64,000 bases of DNA from Pezicula radicicola. Taxonomy: Eukaryota; Ascomycota; Leotiomycetes; Helotiales; Dermateaceae. Under the pieces are notes generated by a model. That model had not been told where the DNA came from and searched no databases. It saw only the letters and a list, made by a program, of their open reading frames with translations. Where the stretch lies: positions 1,868,793 to 1,932,792 of the forward strand of contig PDUO01000003.1 in NCBI GenBank assembly GCA_003008705.1, given 5' to 3'. Each line of letters begins with the position of its first letter. Positions within the stretch are counted from its first letter, which is position 1. A program made the position numbers and the translations under genes. This document shows, piece by piece, positions 12,076 to 23,035 of the stretch.

Positions 12076-13179
12076 ACACCGCTTAAAAATCCAGGCCTAT
12101 GCTACCAAAACCGGGTCAATTCTAGTTATTTAGGATCAAGTTCATGGGCGAAGTCGTAGGTCTTTTGTATGTTTGTGCTCTAACGAGCTCAACATCTCAT
12201 TCCATCCTGTAAACCGTAACTATAAATCCGATTCCACAATGGGCACTTTCTTTAACAATACCGAACTTTGCTCTTTTAAATACGCTTGTAATCTTTGGAT
12301 CTCTAGTAAAATCCGGTCATCTACAGCCCCCTGATTGTTACTCTGATCACCACTGCCGCTGTCGTTGTGGTCTAGCGAGTCCTGTTGGAAATGGTAGAAT
12401 ATTTTGACGAATATATGGATCGGAAGTCAACGGAGAATTACTTGATTTCTATAGGTACGAAAAGGAGACTATATACAATAGAGAGTGAGTATTGAATCAT
12501 GCATGAATAGCTCGCATTACATCGGAGAAACAGTTAAAACATAAGAGAGTAGCTTAGAAACCGACTGCCAGAGTAATGCCATCGGGGCATCTGTGGCATG
12601 AACTAAATATTGTAAGATTTGCGATTTCTGAAATGGATGGCAATACTGCTATATTTGGCAACAAGTCGCTTAGCCTGGCTCTTATCCTCAACCCAATAAC
12701 GCTCTTTTCCTTCCCAAAACCACGAGTGTAACCTGAGTTTGAGGTTCAGAGAAGGTGACTGATCAGTAAGATTCGGTGCTTGAGAGGAGAGTGTCTCGAT
12801 AGACAGGCAGTCTAGTACAGTTGTTGCATAGACTGAAGCGCACTCCTGAGATGTTGTAATGCGTTTGCATATTGGGACATCATTGAAGTGTTTCTGGTCG
12901 ACTTTGCTAACTACGCAGGAACCAGCTTACAGTCAGCTAATATCTGAGTTATAGCAAGTGCTTCTGACGAGACTGTTGCAGTATTCAGCCTGTATTATTC
13001 CATCACTATCAGCTCTGATATTATGTGGTTAGGCTGCTATATACATTGATTAAATCACTTACATCCCATGCCTTCCGGGTTACTCCATCTTTCTGTTGCC
13101 CCGTAAGCACTAGTGCTCGACTATCAAGATGCTTGGGCATCTAGATTACGTACCTGCAACTTAGCCCGAGCTTCTATTT
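12076..13179. other. Intergenic region, no gene seen
   Basis: About 1.1 kb with stop codons in all frames and no recognisable domain or repeat. Confidence 0.5.
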
Positions 13180-13557
13180 CTACTTCAGCCCATTTGCACG
13201 TATGGTGAGCACTTCTGTTTCTATTCGGGAGCTCCTCTTGAGACATCCCCGTTCAAGACGTTTTCTCTTAAGACGTCTGCTCTTGAGACATTTCTCGGGA
13301 GTCGGGAGCAACAGCTCCAAATCCCCTACAGAAGAAGTAATTGCTAACTCCTCCTGTACGGACTGCTTGCGACGTAGACGTGCGCCTGCTCTTTTCAACA
13401 TTGGATCAGGATCATAGTATCCGTTTTCTTCCAGCCCACACATTGCGAATTTAACCTTGTTGTCTTCGTTGCGATAACGAAAGAGATAATCACGGATTCT
13501 GTTACGTGTTTTGTTTGCTTCGACCTTGCGTAGAACTTGAACATAGGCACCAGACAT
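13180..13557 (-). CDS. Hypothetical 125-aa basic protein
   Basis: An uninterrupted ATG-to-stop frame, not recognised. It is rich in Arg, Lys and Glu, with a KSRRLKRKRLERGCLKRSSR stretch near the C-terminus that could be a nuclear signal. At DNA level this stretch coincides with short imperfect repeats of a TTAAGACGTCT-like word, so the frame may be chance coding of a repeat. There is no neighbour or homology support. Confidence 0.25.
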   Translation of the reverse strand: MSGAYVQVLRKVEANKTRNRIRDYLFRYRNEDNKVKFAMCGLEENGYYDPDPMLKRAGARLRRKQSVQEELAITSSVGDLELLLPTPEKCLKSRRLKRKRLERGCLKRSSRIETEVLTIRANGLK

Positions 13558-14671
13558 AGCTTGTTGAATCTTTAATATAATCAGCCCACGATCTGACGTA
13601 TACTTTTGCTAGAAGACACAGACAACTTACTTCAAATTAAATAGAAATTTTCTTCTAGGGTGTGGGTATCTCTTAACTCTATCGAACTTAGCTGAAGGTT
13701 CTTGAGTTGGAAAAGAAATTGAGTGTCTATGGGGAGGCCATAGTTAAATATATCAGCTACCCAAATAAATCGCCAAGGCTACCTTCATGAAAACGGGCGT
13801 ACTATACTTTTAAGTTGGTAAGTGATCGATCGATTACTATGCATACCAGTGATTCAGGTAATCGTCGCAACCAAAGCCGTCTGGTAAGCAACGTAGTCCG
13901 GAAGCGGCATCCTTACCACCAAGGAGGAGAGACTGGAACGACCTATCCAGAACCCAGAACTTCATCATATTGCATGTACTAATTCATGTGAATATAATTA
14001 GTAGATTTATTAAGATAAAGCAAGCTGGATGATCAATCAGTCACTTGTGGATCTCCCAAACACTGTCAGAAGCCCGCCTTGTTACCAGAAATCTGAATCT
14101 TAATATGTTTCCATTTCGCAATAGACTTACGGCTTCCGATTGTGGAATGGTGCTCACCCACGTGACAAAAATAAAGAGGCGGGTCATATTATGATGGTTT
14201 GCATGCTTGAGATATTCACTAATATGTCTTGAAACCTTGGTCAGAGGTGGAATATTAATAAACTCTACGATCCTTACGAAGCTGCTTTAAGCGAAGTTAG
14301 AATCGTACTACCTCCTACTGGCATTTCAAAATATGCCATTCAAGGATGTAAATTGTTTTGTATATAAGAAACTGATGGCTAAAACCGGAAAGTGCATAAT
14401 AGAAACTAGAAATAGAGGACTTCTACACGACAGCAAGACTTAGCTTAGCTTATCAGAGGCTGTGCTTCGGCTTAGTGTCAGGACTGTGGCACCTCACGCG
14501 TAGTACGAGTACGGCGGGCTGAAGTCGACCACAACAGAGGAATTAAGGTTGAAGTCAAAAATGTTTTAACTTTTACGTATCATATCTAAGGATTACGGCA
14601 AGGTTCTGCGACTCACATCACAAGGGGCTTGCAGTGTGCATCCGAGAAGAAAAGCATTTTAAATACCATGC
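13558..14671. other. Intergenic region, no gene seen
   Basis: About 1.1 kb, moderately AT-rich, without a recognisable frame. The right end is the 3' flank of the IlvD-type gene. Confidence 0.5.
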
Positions 14672-16618
14672 TTAAGACATCACCTCAGGAGTCCGAGGCT
14701 TCCCGCTAACCGTTTTCCCATTCGCAGTCAAGAAATCAAAATCAGCCCCATCCTGAGCTTGATTAACAGACCTCTCATACAACCCTCTATATCCCCTTCT
14801 AACCTCCCTCTTCATCCACACATTCTCCTCATCACTCGCAATAGCCCCATGCCTCTCCTTCATGCGCCGCCTAATCTCCTCCTCGCTTAATTCCACTCTC
14901 AATATCCTACTCTCAACATTACAAGAAAGTATATCGCCGTCTTGAATAATACCGAAAACTGAGCTTGGGATGGCTGCTTCGGGTGAAACATGGAGCACAA
15001 TGCTTCCACCTGCAGTCCCAGACATGCGCCCGTCACTTACTCTTAACATGTCCTTAACGCCCTTCTCTGCAAGGATCTTCGGTATCGGAATCAGTCCAGC
15101 TTCTGGCATACCTGGATTTCCAATCGGACCGATATTCTTGAGTACTAGAACAGAGTCGGGAGTTACTGCGAGATCGGGAGAGTCGATACGATTAGACATA
15201 TCCTCCGTATTTTCGAAGACGACAGCGGGTCCTGAATGCTGAAGAAGGTTTGTGTACTTTGAAGCGGAAGCTTTCATTACGGCACCATCAGGAGCTAGGT
15301 TTCCGTAAAGAACCACGAGTGAGGAATACGGGAAGAGTGGATTGGATAGAGGACGGATAATTTGAGTTGAAAGCGGAAATGGGCGGAACGGCGTACTGTC
15401 GAGGACTTCGCCCAGAGTCTTCCCAGTTATTGTTAATGCTGTCGTTTTGAGGAGTGGGCGGAGGGTATGAAGTAGAGCGAGCATCCCACCAGCGTTATGA
15501 AAATCCGTCATGTAATTATCACCACTGGGCTTTAGATCAACTAATAACGGTACCTCGCGGCCAATTGTGTCAAAGTCCTTAAGTGTCATCTTGCCTTGGA
15601 GATCAGGGTGTCTATTGATGATTGCCATGAGATGAACTATTGCATTTGTGGAGCCTCCAATTGCTTGGAGCACCACGATAGCATTGTGAAAGGAGTCGAT
15701 GTTGAGAATAGATTGTGGTGTACGCTTGGCCGTGGCGACGGCTACAGCATTCGAGCCCGTTTCTTCAGCTATACGTAGACGAGATGAAGAGACAGCAGCA
15801 GCAGTGGCGCCAGCCAAAGGCATCATTCCAAGAGCAGCAGTGATGCAGGCCATTGTGCTTGCAGTCCCCATGACTCCACAGGTACCTGCCTAAAATCCAT
15901 TAGTCAAGCCCCTATGAGTGAGGATCTTCACTGACCGTTGGCGCAAGCTCCTCATTGAGAGCTGAGATATCCTCAATATCCATCTCCCCCGCTCTGAAAG
16001 CAGCCCAATTGTTTCTACAATCTGTACATGCTCCAAGTCGATTCCCACTATAGCTACCAGGCATCATGGGGCCGGTAATGAGAGGCAGCACAGGTTTATT
16101 TGCTGAGAGACCTCCCATGATCTGTGCCGGTACTGTTTTATCACAACCTGTCGTGTGTCAGTTAAATAATCTTCATAGCGCTCTGAACACAAAAACCTGC
16201 CTCCAATCATAATGCATGCATCCAGTGGCTGAGCTTTAATCATCTCTTCGGTATCCATGCTCATGAGATTCCGTAAAAACATACTGGTAGGAGATGAGAA
16301 ACTCTCATGGATACTAATTGTCGGAAATTCAATTGCTAGTCCTCCACTTAGTTGCACTCCCCTCTTAGCAGCCTCAATGAGTTGTGGGACATTGGCATGG
16401 CAAGGGTTAAAGGCAGAATAAGTATTGATGATTCCAATGATTGGTCGCGATAGAGCATCTTCGCTATAACCGAGGGCCTTGATAAATACTTTTCGAAGGA
16501 AGAGTGAAAAGTGGGGATCCCCATAGTTGGCAAGACCTTGCTTGAGACCTGTAGTTGCTGTTATGGGCTTCGAAAGGTCATAGTCCTCTTGTGGAGAGGA
16601 TCCTGTCGCTTCTGCCAT
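14672..16618 (-). CDS. IlvD/Edd-family sugar-acid dehydratase
   Basis: Exons on the minus strand are 16618-16201, 16147-15936 and 15889-14672, encoding 615 aa. The product is an Fe-S, Mg-dependent dehydratase of the IlvD/Edd superfamily. The three cluster cysteines are C73 (NPCHAN), C141 (GGCDKT) and C214 (AGTCGVMG). Their spacing of 68 and 73 residues matches what I recall for bacterial L-arabinonate dehydratase. K143 and the serine of SDGRMSGTAGG complete the active site. NTYSAFNPCHAN resembles the sugar-acid branch more than mitochondrial Ilv3, and no targeting peptide is seen. It probably converts an aldonate to a 2-keto-3-deoxy acid. The first intron appears to use a GC donor. Confidence 0.9.
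16148..16200 (-). other. Probable GC-AG intron in the IlvD-type gene
   Basis: Only a GAG/GCAGGT donor joined to the ACAG acceptor restores the invariant IGGCDKT motif in frame. The nearest GT donors either break the frame or insert four residues before the cysteine ligand. GC-AG introns are a known minor class. Confidence 0.65.
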
Positions 16619-16890
16619 GGCTACAATTTCTATAGCACTCGAAGCAATGATTTATGTATAACTTCAACAAGATACCTCATATCAGAGTTGAGATTAATGA
16701 ATGGTGAATTAGCCCCGCCAATGACATCTTATGCGATTACCATCCAAAGGTGGAGACCCCAGATCACCTGATGGTGCGGATAAGGTCCTCTCCGGGGCAT
16801 GAAGCTAGATGTGTAGTGAGAATTGTATATGATAGAAATTTGGCTTATTAAAAATCGCGAGCAAGACAAAGACTGCACTGAAGCTTTCGA
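16619..16890. other. Promoter region of the IlvD-type gene
   Basis: Short spacer upstream of the dehydratase ATG. No defined regulatory element was recognised. Confidence 0.4.
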
Positions 16891-17175
16891 ATGAGAGAAT
16901 TCGAGACTTTGAGAACCGGAGCTTCATTGCTCCACATCTTGGCCAGCTTTTTCTCCACGCAAACACAGATCGAGATGTTGACTGGATTGGTGGGGTGTTT
17001 AGCTCGAGGGATACTGGATGTCGTAAGAGGATGGAGGATGCGCGATGCTGCGCTGAAGGGTGGACTGGCTACGGAGGAATATTTGGAGATCATGGCTGAC
17101 GCGTGGGAGGAGGCGAGTTTGAGGATGATGCATGGAGAGGTTTTAATACAGAAAGACATTGCATCTGTCACTTAG
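16891..17175 (+). pseudogene. Possible C-terminal remnant of a fungal methyltransferase
   Basis: An open frame of 94 codons. Its second half (GWRMRDAALKGGLATEEY, then AWEEASLRMMHGEV) recalls the C-terminal tail of fungal UbiE/COQ5-type SAM methyltransferases, which end with a similar AW...HGEV pattern. No SAM-binding motif is found upstream, so if the resemblance is real this is a relic. The resemblance is from memory only. Confidence 0.25.
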
Positions 17176-17670
17176 TGCATCTCTCGCTTTGTTAAGATCT
17201 GAGCTTGAACTTGTTAAATATTATACTATAAACTACCGTTTTTGAAGTCATTTCACTTTTTTATCTACAAACGCCTCAACTAACAAGCTACTTATTATCC
17301 TCTCCTCATATCAACTCCCAAGTAAAACCTCTCGCTCATATTCATTTCTTTCTATCTTCTCCCCGCTCACACGAATCATCCATCACCCTCTGTTAATAGA
17401 TAAAGCTTCTTTTCATAGAGCATTCAACAGGTAGAGAAGTTGGCATAGGAAAATAGATAGGGCTAGATTCTCGTCATTCCTTCACAAGTATTTCCCCCAA
17501 AATAGTCAGGTATCTCTGTTTCTTAGCGAGGTTTAATATAAGTAAGTCTTCTAGTATATCAAAGACCTCTCAACTAGAACTAGGCTGTACTTTTATAATA
17601 CCACCATTGAAAAATGAATCTCGTGCTCCTTCGCGTATTGTAAATACCCCTGGAGATCTTTAACGCACTA
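17176..17670. other. Intergenic, increasingly AT-rich, no gene seen
   Basis: About 500 nt with pyrimidine-rich stretches leading to the TA-flanked inverted-repeat element. No frame was recognised. Confidence 0.4.
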
Positions 17671-18092
17671 CAGTATGTTACCATAAGTCTGTACTCCTAC
17701 CCTATTTTACACCAAAACTTATACCTAATACTTCAAAGGTTTATAGTAAAGAAGGGATAATTAATTAAAGTCTTTATACTATACTTGTTTATTCGATAGT
17801 TAAATATATTTTTCTATCTTTATATTAAAATTATAAGTAACTAGGATTAATTAATAGAGATTAGAAGTAGAGGAGTATAGAATTTACTATCCTAAACTAT
17901 TTACTATTTCTTATAGTAGCTACTAGATATAATTAAAATCTAATATAGAAAAGTTTACTTTAAATACTTTAAATACTTTATATTTAAATTTTTAGGTATA
18001 CTTATAGCCTAAGTTTAAGTAATATAAGTAGATATACTAGGAGTATTTTGGTATAAAATAGGGTAGGAGCACAGACTTATGGTAACCCACTG
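17671..18092. mobile_element. 422-bp MITE with about 50-bp terminal inverted repeats and TA target site
   Basis: The left end CAGTATGTTACCATAAGTCT and the reverse complement of the right end CAGTGGGTTACCATAAGTCT match. The pairing continues through CTCCTACCCTATTTTA for about 50 bp with few differences. Both ends abut TA, as for Tc1/mariner-type insertion. The interior is extremely AT-rich with no frame, consistent with a non-autonomous copy decayed by RIP. Confidence 0.75.
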
Positions 18093-18292
18093 TATACGGG
18101 TTAACGTTAATAGTCCAAAATTCGAGCAAAGGAACTTCTCTTAGTATTCTCGACTTCACTGCTAAAATGATAGTTAGTAATTGGGGCAGTTTTGTCTGTT
18201 GCCGTTTAAACAACACAGTTCTTATCATTTCAAGTCATAGAATGCCGCAACCACGCAGCTTTCACCCTACATCATCCCACAGCACCATCTCC

Positions 18293-19656
18293 TCAAAGCG
18301 TACCATACCCGCCATTACTTAGTCCCGTACTCGCCTGATTGGTATAAATAACCCCTGACTCGCCCAAGGTCTGCACAGTGGCGACAGCGAACGCATCAAC
18401 CTCATCCCGTGGCGACGCGCCTGCATTAGCGAGAACATAGGTATACGCATCAGCAGCGGAGAGTGAAGCCATGGTGGCGGAGTCGCTCGCCCAGGGCGCG
18501 TCCAGCACAACGGCGCTACCGACCTTGTTCTCCTGCGCGCCGTTCAAGACGCCGTCCTCGCTGGTATCCGCGTAGTTGCCCTTCGCATACACGCTCTGGC
18601 CTGCATTCACTTGGTAGTAGTAGTTGCTGACGCTGGTTGTACTGGGCCCAGAAATGAAATAGTTGTTGATAATATCATGGCTAAACACACCTGCGGTATT
18701 GGCGACGGTATAGGCGGCTTGGTAGTTGTACACTACGTTATTGATGTATTGCGAGTTGGCCTTGGAGAGCGGTTGGCGGTTGTGCGCGCTCACCCAGAGA
18801 TTGCCGTAGTAGGTGGCCTGGTTACCTTCGATGTGTGCACCGAACTGTTGGCCGATGGGGAAGGCGATGATGGAGTTTGAAATTGTGATGTTGGTAACAC
18901 CGACGCCATCGATGGAATCCCATTGCCCATATGCAACAGAGCAATGGTCCAGAATGACACTATCCACCAGTCAGTATCTACTTGTTCAATGGCTTTATAT
19001 CACTTACTTCGTGGCACCGCCCATGTTGAAGGCGCTCTTCCCAGTGTCAGAGTCTAAGTTGCCTTGTCGCATTCGCAAGTCCATATATTCAGTCAGCCGC
19101 GTGCACTGTGTTCTTGCCAGAAGCCATAAGTGGACATCACATACTGCGGATGATGATGTTGCTCTTGTCACTTGCAGAGACTTCTGCAGCCATGATACCA
19201 ATCCCAGGAGAAGGAGCGGTCTGTCCATTGATAGTGATGGAGGAAGAGAGGGACACCGCTGATTCCAAAACAATGTAGCCGCTGACATCGAAAACAATGT
19301 TACGATTAGAGCCGCTCACAGCATCTCGCTACTCATCAAAATTAGCTACTGCCCTGGTAACGATTTTGTACACAATCCTCTCTTATCTAGTATTGCTCGG
19401 AGTGAAAATAATTGTTCAGAAGCCGTGGGTCGAATTTGAAGCAAACGGGGCGGAGAATCACATCCGGAGGTCAGTCACTTACAAAAGAGCCAGTTCCAGA
19501 ATCTGCGAGTGTTGTGACGTGGTACGTGGTCCCGCTGTTTCCTCCGGTTGCAATGGCACCGAATCCCACAGCTCCAGCGAACGCATTTTGCGCATCTGCA
19601 CTAGAGAAGAGTGTGGCGGCCGCAGAGGCCAAAAGAAAGCGTGTGTTGAGGATCAT
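18293..19656 (-). CDS. Secreted pectate-lyase-like beta-helix protein
   Basis: Read as minus-strand exons 19656-19483, 19328-19145, 19062-19008 and 18959-18293, 359 aa. The start at 19656 gives a clean signal peptide (MILNTRFLLASAAATLF, cleavage near ADA). The mature part opens FAGAVGFGAIATGG and VTTLADSGTGSF, as in pectate lyases of the PL1-like beta-helix fold, and continues with repeated helix turns (DHCSVAYGQWDSIDGVGVTN). It would cleave polygalacturonate outside the cell. The second splice acceptor is doubtful: the reading used here keeps frame but drops an LRMRQG motif expected after IIIRS. The gene may be damaged or alternatively spliced. Confidence 0.75.
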
Positions 19657-20297
19657 AGCGATTCCCACAAATGCAACAATTGGGATAATCAAGGACAATA
19701 GCAGGATACTGATGCATCATTCACCAGCGATGAAATCCACGAGCAGTTATAATAGCAGATATCCATGATTATTCCGTCAAGAATATCCATCTGGGCAACT
19801 TTGCGTCATAGTATTCCGTAGAGTTTGGAATATATATGGTTCGAATTTCGCTCCAATTGGCTTGGCGTCTGTTAGCCTACAGGAGGGTCATTTTCACAGA
19901 TTCCAGGGGGTTTCCCCAGCCATAAACAGGGATTGTAGATCCGACGGAGAATAAACATGTCTTCCCCCTTGCCCCTCCCCTCTTTTTTTTTGAGCTCTCA
20001 CTCCAAGTAAGCCCACACTCTAGGTAGGTTGTCAGTCTCCGGGAAAGTCGTTGATCCAGGCCTGTAAGTTGTCTGTCTAAATAAATCGTTACCTATTTAG
20101 GCCCTGTTTAGTTGTGCTACATCTAGACGAATAAGCCTATTTAATAACTAAACCTAATTTACGTACTTTTTTTTTCATATATATCTGACTCTCTACTAAG
20201 TTAATATTTTATATTTTAAAAATTCTACTATAAGTTTCTCTATATTAAAAAAATTCTATGAATTATATCTATAACTACTGTAAGGTTATCCATTACC
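19657..20297. other. Intergenic, AT-rich tract at about 20090-20280
   Basis: The pectate-lyase promoter region, then an AT-rich tract with TpA-rich, CpG-poor sequence as expected after RIP. No gene is seen. Confidence 0.5.
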
Positions 20298-20448
20298 CTG
20301 TAGTATAGCTATGTAGCTTTGAAGGACTAAGCCACACTTCAAGGGTTAATAGAGGGACGTTGCAAACTATTAAGCGAACGTTCAAGTGGCTGCTATTGGC
20401 CCTTAGAAGTGTGGCTTTAACCTGCAAAGTCACATGGCTATACTACAG
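20298..20448. repeat. 151-bp hairpin with about 55-bp imperfect arms
   Basis: The left arm (20298-20352, beginning CTGTAGTATAGC) pairs with the right arm (20393-20448, ending GCTATACTACAG). Both contain AAGCCACACTTC and its complement. Differences are mainly C/T and G/A. A 40-bp loop separates the arms. It is probably a foldback element or a small MITE; no clear target duplication is seen. Confidence 0.6.
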
Positions 20449-21150
20449 AGCATGGGATAAAAAGTGAATGACCTCCTCGTTCTTCCGTCCAGGTAATCCC
20501 TGTTTTTTTGCGGGGAATTTCTGCGGCAAAATGCAGCAGGATTAAGGGTCTCAGGCAAGATTGAGGCATCATGAGCAGCCGCACTACGCAGGCTTTGAAA
20601 TGGGAGCAAAAGGCTGACAGTTGTGGGAAATCGGGGCAATCAGTGCTCCAAGATTACTCTATAATAGCAGTGTAGGCATCTCTGTTACGCTATGTAACCC
20701 TGATGATGTTAGAGTAAGCTTCTTGGGAGCCGACTTGGTCTCTCTGAATATAGCGGTTCAGAGTTGAAAACCAAATACTAAGTAGATTACCCAGGTACGA
20801 TTGATCAACCCTAACATGTGACTGAGCAGAGGATGAGGCGAGCGCTAACTAACTGTATTAGAAGCACCCCAGGTTAATATTCGGCACAGAAGAAAATGGG
20901 GTCGGGAAAAGTTGACCCCAGCCCCTGACGCCGATCAACGGGCCTTCGCTCGCAACCTTCATCTCAACATCTTTCAACATTCCCGCGTCTTTATGACTCA
21001 CTAATTAATAAAAAGCTATTACCAACCTCAAAGAAAAGGAAAGTAAAATCATTCACAGCTCTCTGAGGAGCTTTATTGGAAGAAGTATAAGTCAATACTG
21101 CCACGTCGCCAAACTTACCCCGCACATTTTACAATTAACCGACCTCAACC
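20449..21150. other. Promoter region of the Ldh2-family gene
   Basis: About 700 nt with no convincing frame. Bases near 20676-20735 resemble 43094-43150 (both contain CTCTGTTACGCTAT), a degenerate dispersed repeat. Confidence 0.45.
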
Positions 21151-22242
21151 ATGGCTGAATCTACCGTTCAAGAAACCCCAACAGAGAATGCCAAGCTCTA
21201 TGTCAAGAGTGCAGATGCCAATTCCTTCGTTCAAGGCGTGCTGGAAGGTAACGGGGTGGCTCCAGCCAATGCGGCAATAATAGCATCCTGCCTCGTTCAA
21301 GCCGATCTCCGTGGAGTCGACACGCATGGGGTTAACCGAATTCCTTCGTACATGGCGAGAGTCCGGCAAGGAGTGTTGGACCCCAAAGCCGTACCAATAC
21401 TGCAAAAGGTTACTCCCGTTGTTGGTCAGGTCGATGGGAAAAACGGGTTCGGATTTCTCACCGCTCACATGGGCATGGCAACAGCTATTGAGATGGCAAA
21501 AGAATTCGGAATCGGCATGGTTTCCGTGAAACATTCAAATCATTTCGGGATGAGCGCTTGGGTTGTACAACAGGCTCTTGACGCCGGTATGATGAGTCTG
21601 GTCTTCACCAACTCATCACCCGCTCTTCCGGTCTGGGGTGGGAAAGAAAAATTGATGGGGGTAAGCCCCATCGCTTGTGGAGCACCAGGTGGGGAAGGAA
21701 ATGATTTCATCTTGGATATGGCGCCATCAATTGCAGCCAGAGGGAAGATTTACAAAGCATACAGAAGGGGAGAGAAAATCCCAGAAGACTGGGCACTTGA
21801 TGCAGATGGAAATAGAACGGATGACCCAGCGAAGGCTCTGGAGGGAGTAATGCTACCAATGGGAGGCCCGAAGGGTTCTGCATTGTCGGTGATGATGGAT
21901 GTATTCTCAGGTGTGCTCTCAGGGTCCGCTTTTGCAGGCCATGTCACAAATCCGTACGATCCATCGAAACCCGCTGATGTCGGCCATTTTCTCATCGCGA
22001 TCAAGCCAGATTTGTTCATGAGTTTACAAGACTTCAAGGAGCGCATGCAGTACTTGTATGATCGGGTTGTTGGATCTGAAAAGATGGCAGGCGTTGAGCG
22101 AATCTACTTTCCAGGAGAGATTGAGCAGTTGACGCAGAAAGAAAGATTGGCAACCGGCATACCATACGTACAGGCAGAGGTAGATGCGCTGAACAAGGAA
22201 GCTGAGCTTGTTGGGAGTAAGAAGATTGAAATCTGTAGTTAG
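21151..22242 (+). CDS. Ldh2/malate-lactate dehydrogenase family oxidoreductase
   Basis: Single exon, 363 aa, PF02615 type. These NAD(P)H enzymes interconvert 2-oxo and 2-hydroxy acids; known members include YiaK 2,3-diketogulonate reductase, sulfolactate dehydrogenase and DpkA cyclic imine reductase. Visible motifs are DLRGVDTHGVNRIPSY, GFGFLTAHMGM, the HSNHFGMSAW segment with the catalytic-type histidines (H128, H131), TNSSPALPVWGG and GGPKGSALSVMMD. The length is normal. No targeting peptide is evident, so it is probably cytosolic. In this block it could reduce or oxidise a 2-keto acid formed by the IlvD-type dehydratase. Substrate inference is weak; family is firm. Confidence 0.9.
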   Translation: MAESTVQETPTENAKLYVKSADANSFVQGVLEGNGVAPANAAIIASCLVQADLRGVDTHGVNRIPSYMARVRQGVLDPKAVPILQKVTPVVGQVDGKNGFGFLTAHMGMATAIEMAKEFGIGMVSVKHSNHFGMSAWVVQQALDAGMMSLVFTNSSPALPVWGGKEKLMGVSPIACGAPGGEGNDFILDMAPSIAARGKIYKAYRRGEKIPEDWALDADGNRTDDPAKALEGVMLPMGGPKGSALSVMMDVFSGVLSGSAFAGHVTNPYDPSKPADVGHFLIAIKPDLFMSLQDFKERMQYLYDRVVGSEKMAGVERIYFPGEIEQLTQKERLATGIPYVQAEVDALNKEAELVGSKKIEICS

Positions 22243-23035
22243 GGAAGCTTTCGTTAGTCAACATAATGCATTTGATAAAAAGTTACACAAGTACATCGAT
22301 TCCTGGACCTTCAAGAACCTCCTTCGAGGACTTATTTTCTGCCTTGAAGATAGATTGGGAGTCATAGTACGCCCCACCGTAGGCAGTTATCATAGAGTAG
22401 GCGATCTTTATGAACCACAATTTTATAGGACGACTGCGCTCTGTCGAATACATTGCTTCTTGCACTGCAACGCAAAAATATTGGTTTTCTATCAGGCACG
22501 ACTAATTTCAGTGATTCTACCCCACTTTTTTCAACTGCCAGTAGAGATTAACTTACTGGGCTAAACATAATTAGGTTGTAGGATGGTTCTGGTGGTTGAT
22601 ACCTAGTATGGTACCTCGCTTATTTTCAGCTGGTAAATTATTTACAACTTCTCTCTGTAGGTATGTTAAGTGCAGTTTCAAAGGGGTCAACGACATTATG
22701 TGCCTCCTCTGATCTAGCAGAGTTAGAATAACCACTCGTCGCGACCGGGCAATTCGTCAATTCTATAACTACTGTAGGCGTAATGGGCTTACTGTAGGTT
22801 TACTACAACAATAGAAAACACGAGAATCGGCAATAAGCCCCCTATTGAACCGTAGGACTTGCTTTATTCACACCCACGCTGCCGGAAAGTGAAAGTAAAT
22901 TTGGTCGAAGTTGGGAGTGATGCTATCATTGCAGCCTTAAATGCAAGGCACGCAATAGAATAGACCAGAAGCTGACCCTCACGACATCTATCCGGGAACG
23001 ACATTATTATTCCTTCAAGAACACCCCTCTCAAGA
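22243..23035. other. Intergenic region, no gene seen
   Basis: About 790 nt between two plus-strand genes. No recognisable frame or repeat. Confidence 0.5.

Noticed and set aside
16848..17171. Minus-strand frame of 107 codons
   Set aside because: It overlaps the plus-strand methyltransferase-like tail and has less natural composition.
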